Positions 43,106-52,218 of a stretch of DNA of 60,413 nt are shown in pieces. A model generated the notes under the pieces. The model was not told where the DNA came from and did not search any database. It saw only the letters and a program-made list of their open reading frames with translations. Position numbers and translations under genes: made by a program. Numbering within the stretch: position 1 is the stretch's first letter; each line of letters begins with the position of its first letter. The stretch is from Brevundimonas sp. UBA5866 (GTDB lineage Bacteria > Pseudomonadota > Alphaproteobacteria > Caulobacterales > Caulobacteraceae), in contig NZ_DJFS01000099.1 in the NCBI RefSeq assembly GCF_002432125.1, positions 1,451 to 61,863 on the forward strand, in the 5' to 3' direction.

Positions 43106-43987
43106 ATGAGCGGATTTCAGACCGTCGCCATTATCGGTGCAGGCCAGATGGGCGCAGGAATTGCCCAGACCGTGGCCACTGGCGGCTATGCCGTGCGGCT
43201 GTATGACAATGCGGAAGGGCGTGCCACTCTGGCTCTGGGTGAAGCGGCGGCCAGTCTGGCACGCCGCGCGGCACGCGGACTGATCACCGAAGACGAGGGC
43301 CAGAAGGCCGTTGCCCGCATAACCGTATGCGGGTCCCTGGCCGAAGTTGTCGCCGGCGCGGACTTTGTCATCGAAGCGGCCAGCGAGGACGAGGCCGTCA
43401 AGAAACAGGTCTGGAGCGAGGTACAGCCCTATCTGGAACCGCACGCCCTGCTGGCCACCAACACCTCTTCGATTTCCATCACCCGCCTGGCGTCAGTGAC
43501 CGACCGCCCCGATCGGTTCATCGGTTTCCACTTCATGAAACCCGCGACGGTCATGCGCCTGGTCGAGGTGGTGCGCGGTATTGCGACCTCGGCAGCAACC
43601 TATGATGCGGCTGTGAGCTTTGCCGAGAGCCTGGGCAAGGAAACCACCGTCTCCGAAGATTTCCCGGCCTTTATCGTCAACCGCATTCTGGTGCCGATGA
43701 TGAACGAGGCCATCTACACCCTCTATGAGGGCGTGGGCACCGTGACCTCGATCGACAAGGCCATGAAGCTGGGGGCCAACCACCCGATGGGCCCGCTGGA
43801 ACTGGCCGACTTCATGGGTCTGGACGTCGCTCTGGCCATAATGAATGTGCTGCACGAGGGTCTGGCCGACAGCAAATACCGTCCCTGCCCCCTGCTGGTA
43901 AAATATGTCGAGGCTGGCTGGCTGGGCCGCAAGAGCGGGCGCGGCTTCTATGACTATTCGGGCGAAACTCCGGTACCGACACGCTGA
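43106..43987 (+). CDS. 3-hydroxybutyryl-CoA dehydrogenase
   Basis: 293 residues from the ATG at 43106. NAD-binding VAIIGAGQMGAGIAQ at the N-terminus; IGFHFMKPATVMRLVEVV contains the catalytic His in an HFMKPA variant of the usual HFMNPV; KLGANHPMGPLELADFMGLD is the family C-terminal signature. It oxidises 3-hydroxyacyl-CoA, in butyrate/PHB or fatty-acid metabolism. The stop overlaps the next start (TGATG). Confidence 0.93.
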   Translation: MSGFQTVAIIGAGQMGAGIAQTVATGGYAVRLYDNAEGRATLALGEAAASLARRAARGLITEDEGQKAVARITVCGSLAEVVAGADFVIEAASEDEAVKKQVWSEVQPYLEPHALLATNTSSISITRLASVTDRPDRFIGFHFMKPATVMRLVEVVRGIATSAATYDAAVSFAESLGKETTVSEDFPAFIVNRILVPMMNEAIYTLYEGVGTVTSIDKAMKLGANHPMGPLELADFMGLDVALAIMNVLHEGLADSKYRPCPLLVKYVEAGWLGRKSGRGFYDYSGETPVPTR

Positions 43988-44541
43988 TGACCCATCACGA
44001 AGCATCCTCCGGCCCGTCCAAAGTGCTTGACCGCCTGCCCGGCGGTGAGCGCGTGACACCCCGCAAGTCGGTGCAGGCGCGCATGCTGGCGACGCTGGTG
44101 GCTGCCGCTTGGCCACCCATCCTTCTGACCTTTCCGTTGTGGCCGCCCCATCACCTGTGGGCAGGGCTGGATACGGACTGGCGCATTGTATTGCTGGTCG
44201 TAGGTCTGATTGCAGGCCCGATCGGCATGGCCCGTCTGGCCCAGGCCAAACGCCCCAACAATGCGACGTGGACGCGCCGCGCCGTGGTGGCGCGCTATGT
44301 TATCTACGGCGGCATTCTTGCCGGTTGCCTGCAACTGCTGATGACGGTTGCACAGTCCACGATTGCGGCCCTGTCCGGCGAAAGCTTTGTCCAGGCGCTC
44401 GGCGCGATGCAGGTCGTCGTACTGGTGTATGGCGTGCTGGGCATTCCACTGGCCCTGATGGTCGGTGTCAGCTACGCCCTGTGGGGTGGGCTTTGCGTGG
44501 CCTACATCGCCTATAGAAAGTCAGACACGCTGGGTTACTGA
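43987..44541 (+). CDS. small integral membrane protein of unknown function
   Basis: 184 residues, about 4 hydrophobic segments (ATLVAAAWPPILLTFPLW, WRIVLLVVGLIAGPIGMA, IYGGILAGCLQLLMTVA, VVVLVYGVLGIPLALMVG). Not recognised. The start overlaps the stop of the dehydrogenase gene (TGATG), so it is co-translated with it. A DUF418 gene follows on the same strand after 28 bases. Confidence 0.75.
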   Translation: MTHHEASSGPSKVLDRLPGGERVTPRKSVQARMLATLVAAAWPPILLTFPLWPPHHLWAGLDTDWRIVLLVVGLIAGPIGMARLAQAKRPNNATWTRRAVVARYVIYGGILAGCLQLLMTVAQSTIAALSGESFVQALGAMQVVVLVYGVLGIPLALMVGVSYALWGGLCVAYIAYRKSDTLGY

Positions 44542-44569
44542 TATCAAACACGTCTTGGGGAGGGCGGAT

Positions 44570-45769
44570 GTGACTGATCAGGGACGCATAGGAAATCTGG
44601 ATTCGTTACGCGGCCTGGCCGTGCTGGGCATACTGGTCGTCAACATCATGGCCTTTGCCTGGCCCATGTCTGTGTCACTGGACCCGGCCAGTGCGCCGTT
44701 CGCCCGTGAGGGTATATGGACCGGTTCGGACCAGTGGTTCCAATGGGTCGATCAGGTGTTCTTCCGCGACAGATTCCGCAACCTGTTCACCCTGCTGTTC
44801 GGGGTCAGCATTTTTCTGGTCGGGGGCGAGCGGACCGATGCGGCACGTGGACGGCTGCTGAGGCGTCGCCTTGGCTGGCTGGCTGTGATCGGGCTGATCC
44901 ACGGTCTGGCCCTGTGGTACGGGGATATCCTGCTGTTCTATGCGTGGTGCGGACTGTTCGCCATGCTGGCCCGATCCCTGTCGGGCAAGACGCTTGTGAT
45001 TGTCGGGACCGCTGTGACGGCTGGCTTCGCCGTCTTCCAAGCCGGTTTCGGCCTGATGATCCCTCTTCTGCCGCCCGAAATGACCGAAGCCATGCAGGGA
45101 GGTAGCGGATCGGCCTCGCTGGCGGGCGAGGCGACAGCCGTGATCGCACAGTACCACGCAGGATATGGTGCGGTCTTGATGCAGAACCTGATGGCGTGGC
45201 TGCTGGTCCAACTGTCCAGCCTGTTCATGCTGCCGTTCTCCAGCGTGCCGATCATGATGCTGGGCATGGGCCTGTACAAGCTGGGCTTTTTCCACGGACG
45301 GATGAACAACAGCCTTTATGCGGGCCTGATCGCCGTTACCGTCGTTATTTTGGCCGTGCGCGGATGGGCCTTTGCCCTCGAGATCGGGGCACCCGCAACG
45401 CAGACGCCCAGTCACGGGCTGGATGTGGTGACATCGGCCCTGTCGGTGCTCGTTTCGCTTGGCTATGCCGCCGTGGTCATCAAAGCCCCTGCCCTCTTCA
45501 GGGTATTGGCTCCCGTGGGACAGATGGCCTTCACGACCTATCTGGGTCAGTCCGTCATCATGGCCAGCTTCTTCTATCTGCCGTTTGGACCGGAATGGTT
45601 CGGGCAGATTGCACCGGGACAGCTGTGGCCGTTCATCATTGGCACCTGGATCGTGCAGATTGTGTTCGCGCACCTGTGGCTGAAACGCTTCCGCTGGGGA
45701 CCCCTGGAGTGGGTGTGGCGTAGCCTGACACACGGTCAGCGGCTGCAGATCCGCAAATCCCTCCCCTAG
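44570..45769 (+). CDS. DUF418 family membrane protein
   Basis: 399 residues from the GTG at 44570 (GGGGAGGG upstream); the frame is open to 44465 inside the previous gene. The DUF418 N-terminus NLDSLRGLAVLGILVVNIM and the C-terminal HLWLKRFRWGPLEWVWRSLT are characteristic. Ten or so membrane helices; distantly related to acyltransferase-3 proteins. Function unknown. Confidence 0.9.
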   Translation: MTDQGRIGNLDSLRGLAVLGILVVNIMAFAWPMSVSLDPASAPFAREGIWTGSDQWFQWVDQVFFRDRFRNLFTLLFGVSIFLVGGERTDAARGRLLRRRLGWLAVIGLIHGLALWYGDILLFYAWCGLFAMLARSLSGKTLVIVGTAVTAGFAVFQAGFGLMIPLLPPEMTEAMQGGSGSASLAGEATAVIAQYHAGYGAVLMQNLMAWLLVQLSSLFMLPFSSVPIMMLGMGLYKLGFFHGRMNNSLYAGLIAVTVVILAVRGWAFALEIGAPATQTPSHGLDVVTSALSVLVSLGYAAVVIKAPALFRVLAPVGQMAFTTYLGQSVIMASFFYLPFGPEWFGQIAPGQLWPFIIGTWIVQIVFAHLWLKRFRWGPLEWVWRSLTHGQRLQIRKSLP

Positions 45770-45810
45770 TCGCATTGCAGCGGGACGTGTGATGGCTTAA
45801 TCGCCACCCC

Positions 45811-47346
45811 ATGACCGATACTGCACGCCCAGACACCCGCCCCGAAGCACGCTCACCCCGCGGTTTTCAGGACCGTCGCGGCCATGATCTGAGCGTGGAG
45901 CGCCAACTGATCGCGCGCGTGTCGGAAGTTTACGAGCGCTGGGGCTTTGAGGCCCTCGAGACGCCCGCCTTTGAGTATGTCGATGCGCTGGGCAAATTCC
46001 TGCCGGACACCGACCGCCCGAACGAAGGCGTTCTGGCGCTGGAGGACGACGACGACCAGTGGATGGCCCTGCGCTATGACCACACGGCACCGCTGGCCCG
46101 CTTTGCCGCGCAGAACTGGGAAACCCTGCCCAAGCCGTTCCGCCGCTATGCCTATGGTCCGGTGTGGCGCAACGAAAAGCCGGGCCCGGGCCGCTTCCGC
46201 GAGTTCTGGCAGTGCGATGCCGATACCGTCGGTTCGGACCGCCCCGAGGCCGACGCCGAAATCATCGCCATGGCCTGTGAGGGTCTGGGTGCCGCTGGCC
46301 TCGAGGCCGGTCAGGCCGTTATCCGCGTCTCGAACCGCAAACTGTTCGATGGCCTGTTCGACGCCGCCGGTATCACCGACACCAACCAGCGCCTGACCGC
46401 TCTGCGCGCCGTCGACAAATACGACCGTCTGGGTATCGAGGGTGTACGCCTTCTGCTGGGCGAAGGCCGTCTGGATGAATCCGGTGACTACACCAAGGGG
46501 GCCAATGTTCCGGCCAGCCTGATCACCAGCATCGAGGCCTTCCTTGCCTCGGCCGAACAGCCGGGCCTGTCGCGCGCCGAGGTTTTGGACGCCATTGCCA
46601 ATGTCGGTGCCGGTCTGGGCGCTGCGGGCGAAGCGGCTCTGAAGGAACTGTCGGCCATCGACCGCGCCCTGAACGCTATGGGCGTTTCGCAGGACGCGGT
46701 GAAGTTCGACCCGACCATCGTGCGCGGTCTGGAATACTATACCGCCACCGTGTTCGAGGCCGAGCTGCTGCTGGAGACCAAGGACGAGAAGGGCCGCCCG
46801 ATGCGCTTCGGCTCGATCGGCGGTGGCGGCCGCTATGACGATCTGGTCGCGCGCTTCACCGGCCAGCAGGTTCCGGCAACGGGCTTCTCCTTCGGTGTGT
46901 CGCGTCTGGCCTCGGCACTCAAGGCCGCCGGCAAGACGGGCGAAGGCCGCACCCGCGGCCCGGTGGTCGTCATCGTCTTCTCGGACGACGACATGCAGCA
47001 CTATCTCGATGCCGTGGCCGAACTGCGCAACGCGGGCATTCCGGCAGAGCTGTACCTTGGCCGTGCAGGCATGAAGGCCCAGTTCAAATATGCCGACCGT
47101 CGCAACGCGCCCGCCGCCGTCATCCTCGGCGGTGACGAGATCGCTGCCGGTGAGGTGACGATCAAGGATCTGGACGCCGGTCGTGCCCAAGCCGCCACGA
47201 TCGCCGACAACGAAGCGTGGAAGGCAGCCCGCCCCGGTCAGGTCAAGGTTGCACGCTCGGCGCTGGTGGAAACCATCAAAGGCATTATCGAACAACCTTC
47301 GACAAACAGCCCTACTCAGCAACAGGTTATCAGCGATAACTTATAA
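45811..47346 (+). CDS. hisS: histidyl-tRNA synthetase
   Basis: 511 residues. Class II motif 1 to 3 regions are visible (GFEALETPAFEYVD, FRRYAYGPVWRNEKPGPGRFREFWQ, FSFGVSRLASAL), with histidine signature GLEYYTATVFEA. The C-terminal anticodon-binding domain has VVIVFSDDDM and ELYLGRAGMKAQFKYAD. Charges tRNA-His. Its nearest terminator is 150 bases downstream, in a region that may encode a small RNA. Confidence 0.96.
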   Translation: MTDTARPDTRPEARSPRGFQDRRGHDLSVERQLIARVSEVYERWGFEALETPAFEYVDALGKFLPDTDRPNEGVLALEDDDDQWMALRYDHTAPLARFAAQNWETLPKPFRRYAYGPVWRNEKPGPGRFREFWQCDADTVGSDRPEADAEIIAMACEGLGAAGLEAGQAVIRVSNRKLFDGLFDAAGITDTNQRLTALRAVDKYDRLGIEGVRLLLGEGRLDESGDYTKGANVPASLITSIEAFLASAEQPGLSRAEVLDAIANVGAGLGAAGEAALKELSAIDRALNAMGVSQDAVKFDPTIVRGLEYYTATVFEAELLLETKDEKGRPMRFGSIGGGGRYDDLVARFTGQQVPATGFSFGVSRLASALKAAGKTGEGRTRGPVVVIVFSDDDMQHYLDAVAELRNAGIPAELYLGRAGMKAQFKYADRRNAPAAVILGGDEIAAGEVTIKDLDAGRAQAATIADNEAWKAARPGQVKVARSALVETIKGIIEQPSTNSPTQQQVISDNL

Positions 47347-47439
47347 ATCCTTCGATTCTGCCCCTTGCTTCGATTGACGTAGCGGCATGCTTCGGGTCAA
47401 TTGAGATCACTCGAGGGACGCGGCGCTGTTAAAGCGAAG

Positions 47440-47530
47440 CAGTCACTTGGAGGCGTTTCGGGGAGGAAACGTCCGCTCCATCAGAGAGCGAGAAGGCCCG
47501 CTGCGATGTATCCCCCGCAGCGGGCTTTTT
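47440..47530 (+). ncRNA. possible small RNA or long hisS 3' UTR
   Basis: The 321-bp gap between hisS and the M13 peptidase gene contains a hairpin GGCGTTTC-ggggag-GAAACGTC (47452-47473) whose loop carries a GGGGAG sequence like a Shine-Dalgarno element, strengthened by flanking TGGAG/CTCCA pairing. A strong terminator follows at 47496-47530. A possible -35 TTGACG lies near 47376, but no convincing -10. It is either an independent RNA or an elaborate hisS 3' end. The rest of the gap shows nothing but the peptidase terminator. Confidence 0.35.
47496..47530 (+). terminator. intrinsic terminator downstream of hisS
   Basis: GCCCGCTGCG (47496-47505) and CGCAGCGGGC (47516-47525) form a 10-bp stem with a 10-base loop, followed by TTTTT. 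Confidence 0.88.
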
Positions 47531-47605
47531 CATGCCTGGAATCCGCAGGTCAAGGATTGCCTCATCATGCCCTGACCGGCCTGTCGCGGGCCTTTGACCG
47601 CGCAA

Positions 47606-47639
47606 AAAGAAAAAGGCCGGTGGTTGAACCACCGGCCTT
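47606..47639 (-). terminator. intrinsic terminator of the M13 peptidase gene
   Basis: AAGGCCGGTGG (47613-47623) and CCACCGGCCTT (47629-47639) with a 5-base loop; on the minus strand it is followed by TTTCTTTTTG. Confidence 0.88.
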
Positions 47640-47667
47640 CTTGTTATCGAAAAACTTTCGATATGAC

Positions 47668-49797
47668 TTACCAGAGGCGGATGCGGTCTTCCGGAGCCAG
47701 GTAGTATTCGTCGGTCGGCTGGACGTCGAAGGCGGTATACCACTCGTCGACGTTGCGCAGCGGGCCGATCACGCGGAATTCGGCGGCCGAGTGCGAGTCG
47801 GTTGCGACCTGCTGGATCAGCGCCTGTTCGCGGTACTTCGACTGCCACACCTGTGCCCAGCCATAGAAGAAGCGCTGGTCGCCGGTCAGGCCGTCGAGAA
47901 CCGGAGCCTCTTGGCCCTTCAGCGACAGACGGTAGGCATGCAGGCCCACGGCCACGCCAGAGGCGTCGCCGATGTTCTCGCCCATCGTCAGATCCGGATT
48001 GATCTTGTAGCCTGCGACCGGCTCGAACTGGGCGTACTGCTCACCCAGGCGCTTGGTCAGGGCCACGAAGTTGGCGCGGTCTTCCGGCGTCCACCAGTCA
48101 CGCAGAACACCGTCGCCGTCCGACTTGGAGCCCTGGTCGTCGAAGCCGTGGCCGATCTCGTGACCGATCACGCCACCGATGCCGCCATAGTTTACGGCTG
48201 CATCACCATTCGGATCGAAGAACGGCGGCTGCAGGATGGCGGCCGGGAAGACGATCTCGTTGTTGACCGAGTTGTAGTAGGCGTTGACGGTCTGCGGGGT
48301 CATGCCCCACTCGGTCTTGTCGACCGGCTTGTCGAGACGAGAAACGCGGTCTGCATAGCTCCATTTGCGCATGCGGACGGCGTTGCCGACCAGATCATCG
48401 CCGCTGATTTCCAGCGCCGAATAATCACGCCACTTGTCCGGATAGCCGATCTTGACGGTGAACTTGTTCAGCTTGTCCAGGGCGGCGGCCTTGGTCTCGT
48501 CGCCCATCCAGGTCAGGTTCCGGATACGCTCGGCCTGGGCCAGACGCAGGTTCTGGACCAGCTCTTCCATCTTGGCTTTGTATTCCGGCGGGAAATACTG
48601 TGCCACGTACAGACGGCCAGCGGCTTCACCCAGGGCACCTTCAGCGAAGGAGATGGCGCGCTTCTCGCGGCTGCGTTGTTCCGGCTGCCCCGACAGATCG
48701 CGGTCGCGGAAAGACCAGCGCAGATCGGCAAAGCGCTTCGACAGCAGCGGAGCCATCTGGTCGGCGGTGTGGAACGCCTGCCAGGCCTTCAGCACATCCA
48801 GATCGGCTTCGGCATAGATGGCTGCCATCTTCGGCATGGCCGTGTTCTGGCGCACGATGATGCGGTCGGCATGGCCCAAACCCGCAGCATTGTAGAAGCC
48901 CTGCCAGTCAAAGCCCGGAGCCTCGGCCGCCAGCGATTGGATGGTGTATTCATTATAGGTGCGGTCGCGGTTGCGGTTTTCCGCAGGCGTCCAGTGTGCC
49001 TGAGCGATGCGGTTTTCCAGATCGACGATCTGGGCCGCGGTTTCGACCGGATTGTCCCAGCCGATCTGGGTCAGCATGTCGGCCACATAGGCCTGATACT
49101 TTTCTTTCTTCTCGGTGAAGCGCTCGTCCAGATAGTAGTCACGGTTCGGCAGGCCGATGCCCGAATGGCCGGTCGAGACGACGTGGCGGGTCGGGTTCTT
49201 GGCATCCGCGCCGACGCCGGCACCGAAGAAGGCCGCGCCGAAATCACCGTTGTGCGCCCCCATGTAGACGGCCATAGCCTCATGGCTGTCGATGGCGCGG
49301 ATGTTGGCCAGATACGGTTCCAGCGGACGGGCATCGACGGCCTCGATACGCGCTTCATCGATGTAGGAACGATAGGCGTCGGCGATCTTTTGTTCATCCG
49401 AACCGGCCACCAGATCCGTGCGGGCCGCCAGACCCGTCACCAGTTCCTTCATGCGGTTGTCCGACAGTTCGCGCAGCAGGGCGAACGAACCGTACGAGGT
49501 ACGGTCGGATGGGATCACCAGCTGATCCAGAGCGGCACCGTTGGCATGGCGGAAGAAGTTCTCGCCCGCACGGACCGAAGTGTCACGACCGGCCAGATCA
49601 AAGCCCCAGGTGCCGTAACGCGGGCTCTCGGTGCCCTGCCACCCGCCATTCGCAGCTTTGGCCATAGGCGTATCGAACAGGCTGACCACCTCACAGGCGT
49701 CGTCGATACAGGCGTGGTCATGAGAGCCATTGTGGGCAAAAGCCGTGGCAGGCATCAAAAGCGCCGCGACAGCAGCGCCGGCCAGTAGTCTTTTCAT
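47668..49797 (-). CDS. M13 family zinc metallopeptidase (neprilysin/PepO type)
   Basis: 709 residues. The signal peptide ends near ATAFA-H. The active-site helix is VIGHEIGHGFDDQG (zinc ligands His546 and His550, catalytic Glu547), the third ligand is Glu607 in LTMGENIGDASG, and NAYYNSVNNEI binds the substrate backbone. It ends in RLW, the usual M13 C-terminus. An exported endopeptidase for short peptides. His-rich N-terminus after the signal peptide (HNGSHDHACIDDAC). Own terminator; no co-oriented partner. Confidence 0.95.
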   Translation of the reverse strand: MKRLLAGAAVAALLMPATAFAHNGSHDHACIDDACEVVSLFDTPMAKAANGGWQGTESPRYGTWGFDLAGRDTSVRAGENFFRHANGAALDQLVIPSDRTSYGSFALLRELSDNRMKELVTGLAARTDLVAGSDEQKIADAYRSYIDEARIEAVDARPLEPYLANIRAIDSHEAMAVYMGAHNGDFGAAFFGAGVGADAKNPTRHVVSTGHSGIGLPNRDYYLDERFTEKKEKYQAYVADMLTQIGWDNPVETAAQIVDLENRIAQAHWTPAENRNRDRTYNEYTIQSLAAEAPGFDWQGFYNAAGLGHADRIIVRQNTAMPKMAAIYAEADLDVLKAWQAFHTADQMAPLLSKRFADLRWSFRDRDLSGQPEQRSREKRAISFAEGALGEAAGRLYVAQYFPPEYKAKMEELVQNLRLAQAERIRNLTWMGDETKAAALDKLNKFTVKIGYPDKWRDYSALEISGDDLVGNAVRMRKWSYADRVSRLDKPVDKTEWGMTPQTVNAYYNSVNNEIVFPAAILQPPFFDPNGDAAVNYGGIGGVIGHEIGHGFDDQGSKSDGDGVLRDWWTPEDRANFVALTKRLGEQYAQFEPVAGYKINPDLTMGENIGDASGVAVGLHAYRLSLKGQEAPVLDGLTGDQRFFYGWAQVWQSKYREQALIQQVATDSHSAAEFRVIGPLRNVDEWYTAFDVQPTDEYYLAPEDRIRLW

Positions 49798-50291
49798 GGT
49801 TTTCCCTCGGTTGAAGTCTTTTTATACGGCACAAAATGCGTTTTCCGTCGTTATTCAACGACCCCAAGCCTGGCAGCAACCCTTCCGCCCGATCAAATAA
49901 CGGCGGGAGGTAAAATTTGGCCGCGGTTTCAATCAAGACATTGGTCTGAAAAGAGAAACTGCAAAAGACCGATAGGCAAGACCGTGCGGATGTATCCGCT
50001 TTAAGACAACGCTGTTGCGTCTTTCGGAAAATCGCGGCAAGAAATGGAAGTTTTTTTCTTTGCCTGCGTAAATCTACCTACATCTCAGCACAAAACATGA
50101 GAAGGCCGAATGCATTTTGACCGAATTCCGACCCATTTTGGTCACTGTTCGATGATGAAAGTTCGGCCCAGCACATCGGCACGTACCCTTGTTCGTCGGT
50201 CATCGTTACTGATCGATAACACCGTAGGCGACCGATGCCAGTTTGGCGGCTCCCCCTCCGCCCTCCTTTTTTAGTGTTGAGTATTTAGTCG
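49798..50291. other. 494-bp gene-free region upstream of the TetR gene
   Basis: Holds the divergent promoters of the M13 peptidase and TetR genes. AT content is raised in the middle (about 50030-50150). I see no clear -10/-35 pair, no GGAAC/CGTT promoter and no convincing reading frame. One imperfect palindrome at 50205-50220 is listed separately. A small RNA in the AT-rich part cannot be excluded. Confidence 0.6.
50205..50220. promoter_or_regulatory. candidate TetR operator
   Basis: A 16-bp imperfect palindrome, GTTA-nn-GATC-nn-TAAC, located 72 bases before the TetR start codon, the usual place for an autoregulatory operator. Position and symmetry are the only evidence. Confidence 0.4.
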
Positions 50292-50948
50292 ATGACCGAG
50301 ACTGTCGTTGTCGCATCTGCGACCGCCGAAACCGAAGCCAAACCGCGCGTAAACCGTCGCCAAGTGGCCAAGGCCCGCACCCGCCTGAAGGTTCTCGAAG
50401 CCGCCCGCAATCTGTTCGCAGAGCGCGGCTATGACTCCGCCACCATCCGCGACATCGCCAAGGGTGCAGGCATGTCGACCGGTGCTGTGTTCGCCAACTT
50501 CCAGGACAAGGCCGAGCTGTTCGAAGCCGTCTTCGCCGAGGAAATGGCTGCACTGGCTGAAGACTTTGCCGCTGGCATCGCCATCGACGACACCACCGCC
50601 GCCCGTCTGGCCGGCGGCCTGACCGCCGGTTACCACCGCGCCCTGGACCACCTGCCGCTGATGCAGGCCATGGTCGCCCGCTCGTGGTTCCAGCCGGAAG
50701 ACGCCGACAAGCGCGTCCGTGAATTTCTCGCCCCGATCATGTCGGCCCTGACCGAAGTCCTGCAGGCCGGCATCGCCAAGGGCGAGCTGCGCCAGGACAT
50801 CGAAGTCGCCCTGATCGCCCGCATGGTGTGGGACGCCTATCTGTCGAACTTCCGTCGTGCCGCTTACGACAACTGGGGCATCGAAGAGCTGACCCCGCTG
50901 GTCCGCAAGCAGATGGACGTGCTGCTGGCTGGCCAACAGGCCAAATAA
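50292..50948 (+). CDS. TetR family transcriptional regulator
   Basis: 218 residues. Helix-turn-helix at about residues 30-75: VLEAARNLFAERGYDSATI and IAKGAGMSTGAVFANFQDK. The C-terminal ligand domain contains ARSWFQPEDADKRVREF; ligand unknown. A 20-residue Ala/Thr/Glu tail precedes the HTH. It is followed by a bidirectional terminator shared with the convergent Rieske oxygenase gene. Confidence 0.93.
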   Translation: MTETVVVASATAETEAKPRVNRRQVAKARTRLKVLEAARNLFAERGYDSATIRDIAKGAGMSTGAVFANFQDKAELFEAVFAEEMAALAEDFAAGIAIDDTTAARLAGGLTAGYHRALDHLPLMQAMVARSWFQPEDADKRVREFLAPIMSALTEVLQAGIAKGELRQDIEVALIARMVWDAYLSNFRRAAYDNWGIEELTPLVRKQMDVLLAGQQAK

Positions 50949-50974
50949 GCCCTCGGTTCCACCGTTATAAAGAA

Positions 50975-51005
50975 AGCCGGAAGGGTTATCCCTTCCGGCT
51001 TTTTT
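50975..51005. terminator. bidirectional intrinsic terminator between tetR and the Rieske oxygenase
   Basis: AGCCGGAAGGG and CCCTTCCGGCT (11 bp, loop TTAT), followed by a run of T on the plus strand and by TTTCTTT on the minus strand. Confidence 0.92.
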
Positions 51006-51015
51006 GTATGCGCGC

Positions 51016-52125
51016 CTAGCTCTTCCAGCGCAGAACGGTTTCCTTGATCGGATTGACGAAGGCCCGTCCCTCGGCACGGCTCTTGAGCCATTCTTTCTTG
51101 AGTTGCTGGTACCATTTGGCCTGTTTGTCTGCATCGTCGATCCACAGCAGGGCCGGGTCGTATTTCAGCCCCTCGTTCTGCAGGTTCACCATGCCGCCAT
51201 CCTGCTGGAGGAAGGCCACGACACCCGCCCGAAGGAAGGGCTTGGCCAGGCCGAAAACCCAGTGATCCGACCAGAAAATCTGGGTGATACGGGTCTTGGT
51301 GGCCGTGACCGGTGTCAGCAGGGTCAGAGCCAGAACCTGTTTCGGGCCGACCTGGATATGCTCCCAGCGATAGCCCGGCAGGCGGAAGGTGATTTCGGTG
51401 GCAGGTGCCCCGCCCAGGATCTTGTAGAGACGGCTGTTCGATGACGGCGCGTGACGCACCATGGCCCAGCCATAGTCGCGCGGCGCAAAAGTCTTTGCCT
51501 TTTCGTGCATCGACTTCTCGGAGCGCCACCACCACTGCTTGTGGACATAGGGTCCGTGCGCCGGGTCCATCAGACCGACGACGGCGTGGTCGATGTGGCT
51601 CTCGAAATCCATCCATTCGACAAGGCGGATATCGCCGTCGGCACCCGGAAACACCGGCGGCTCCTGATCCGGCTGTGACGGATTGCGTGGATCGGCAGCC
51701 ATCCAGACGAACACCATCCCCTGGCTTTCGCGCACGGGATAGGAGCGCACCTTGATCCGGTTCGCCTCTATGTTCTGCCCCTCGCAGACAGAAGGAATGG
51801 CGGCGCAGACCCCGTCTGTACGGAAACGCCATCCATGATAGGGGCATTCGACAGTCTCGCCCTCGCCTTCGTGCTCGACCAGACGACCGGCAGAAAGGGG
51901 GGCCGCGCGGTGCGGGCAGATATCACGCATGGCGTAAATCTCGCCCGCGCGCGTGCGCCCCAGCAGCACGGGCTCGCCCATCAATTCGTAGCGTTTCATA
52001 CCGCCACGGGCGACCTGTCGGGACAGGGCAACAAAGTACCAGGCATCGGTAACGAAACCTTTGCCAAACGCCGTTTGCGGTGTAGCTGTGGCGGACGGTA
52101 CAGCTTGGTAAGCGTCATGGGTCAT
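51016..52125 (-). CDS. Rieske non-heme iron oxygenase
   Basis: 369 residues. Rieske [2Fe-2S] cluster: Cys70-Pro-His72 and Cys94-Pro-Tyr-His97 (CPHRAAPLSAG, CPYHGWRF). The mononuclear iron site is in HIDHAVVGLMDPAHGPYVH. It resembles demethylase or ring-oxygenase alpha subunits such as vanillate and PAO-like enzymes; the substrate is unknown and no reductase gene adjoins it. Divergent from an exported alpha/beta hydrolase. Confidence 0.9.
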   Translation of the reverse strand: MTHDAYQAVPSATATPQTAFGKGFVTDAWYFVALSRQVARGGMKRYELMGEPVLLGRTRAGEIYAMRDICPHRAAPLSAGRLVEHEGEGETVECPYHGWRFRTDGVCAAIPSVCEGQNIEANRIKVRSYPVRESQGMVFVWMAADPRNPSQPDQEPPVFPGADGDIRLVEWMDFESHIDHAVVGLMDPAHGPYVHKQWWWRSEKSMHEKAKTFAPRDYGWAMVRHAPSSNSRLYKILGGAPATEITFRLPGYRWEHIQVGPKQVLALTLLTPVTATKTRITQIFWSDHWVFGLAKPFLRAGVVAFLQQDGGMVNLQNEGLKYDPALLWIDDADKQAKWYQQLKKEWLKSRAEGRAFVNPIKETVLRWKS

Positions 52126-52218
52126 GGCGTTTTCATACCCATAGTGAAAGCAATTGTCTTTCTAGTCCTTGCAGAGAGCTTTGGTTTGCACAGCTCGAGA
52201 AAACACATCATCGGAGAA

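Noticed and set aside
47463..47482. String resembling the RNase P RNA core (GAGGAAA..GTCCG..CTCC)
   Set aside because: The match is partial and followed at once by a terminator; RNase P RNA is about 400 bases with several more conserved segments, none of which are present.
47401..49788. 795-residue plus-strand frame
   Set aside because: Antisense to the M13 peptidase, which has a full active site; shadow composition.
49798..50291. AT-rich gap considered as a replication origin
   Set aside because: No DnaA boxes or iterons seen and no replication gene nearby.
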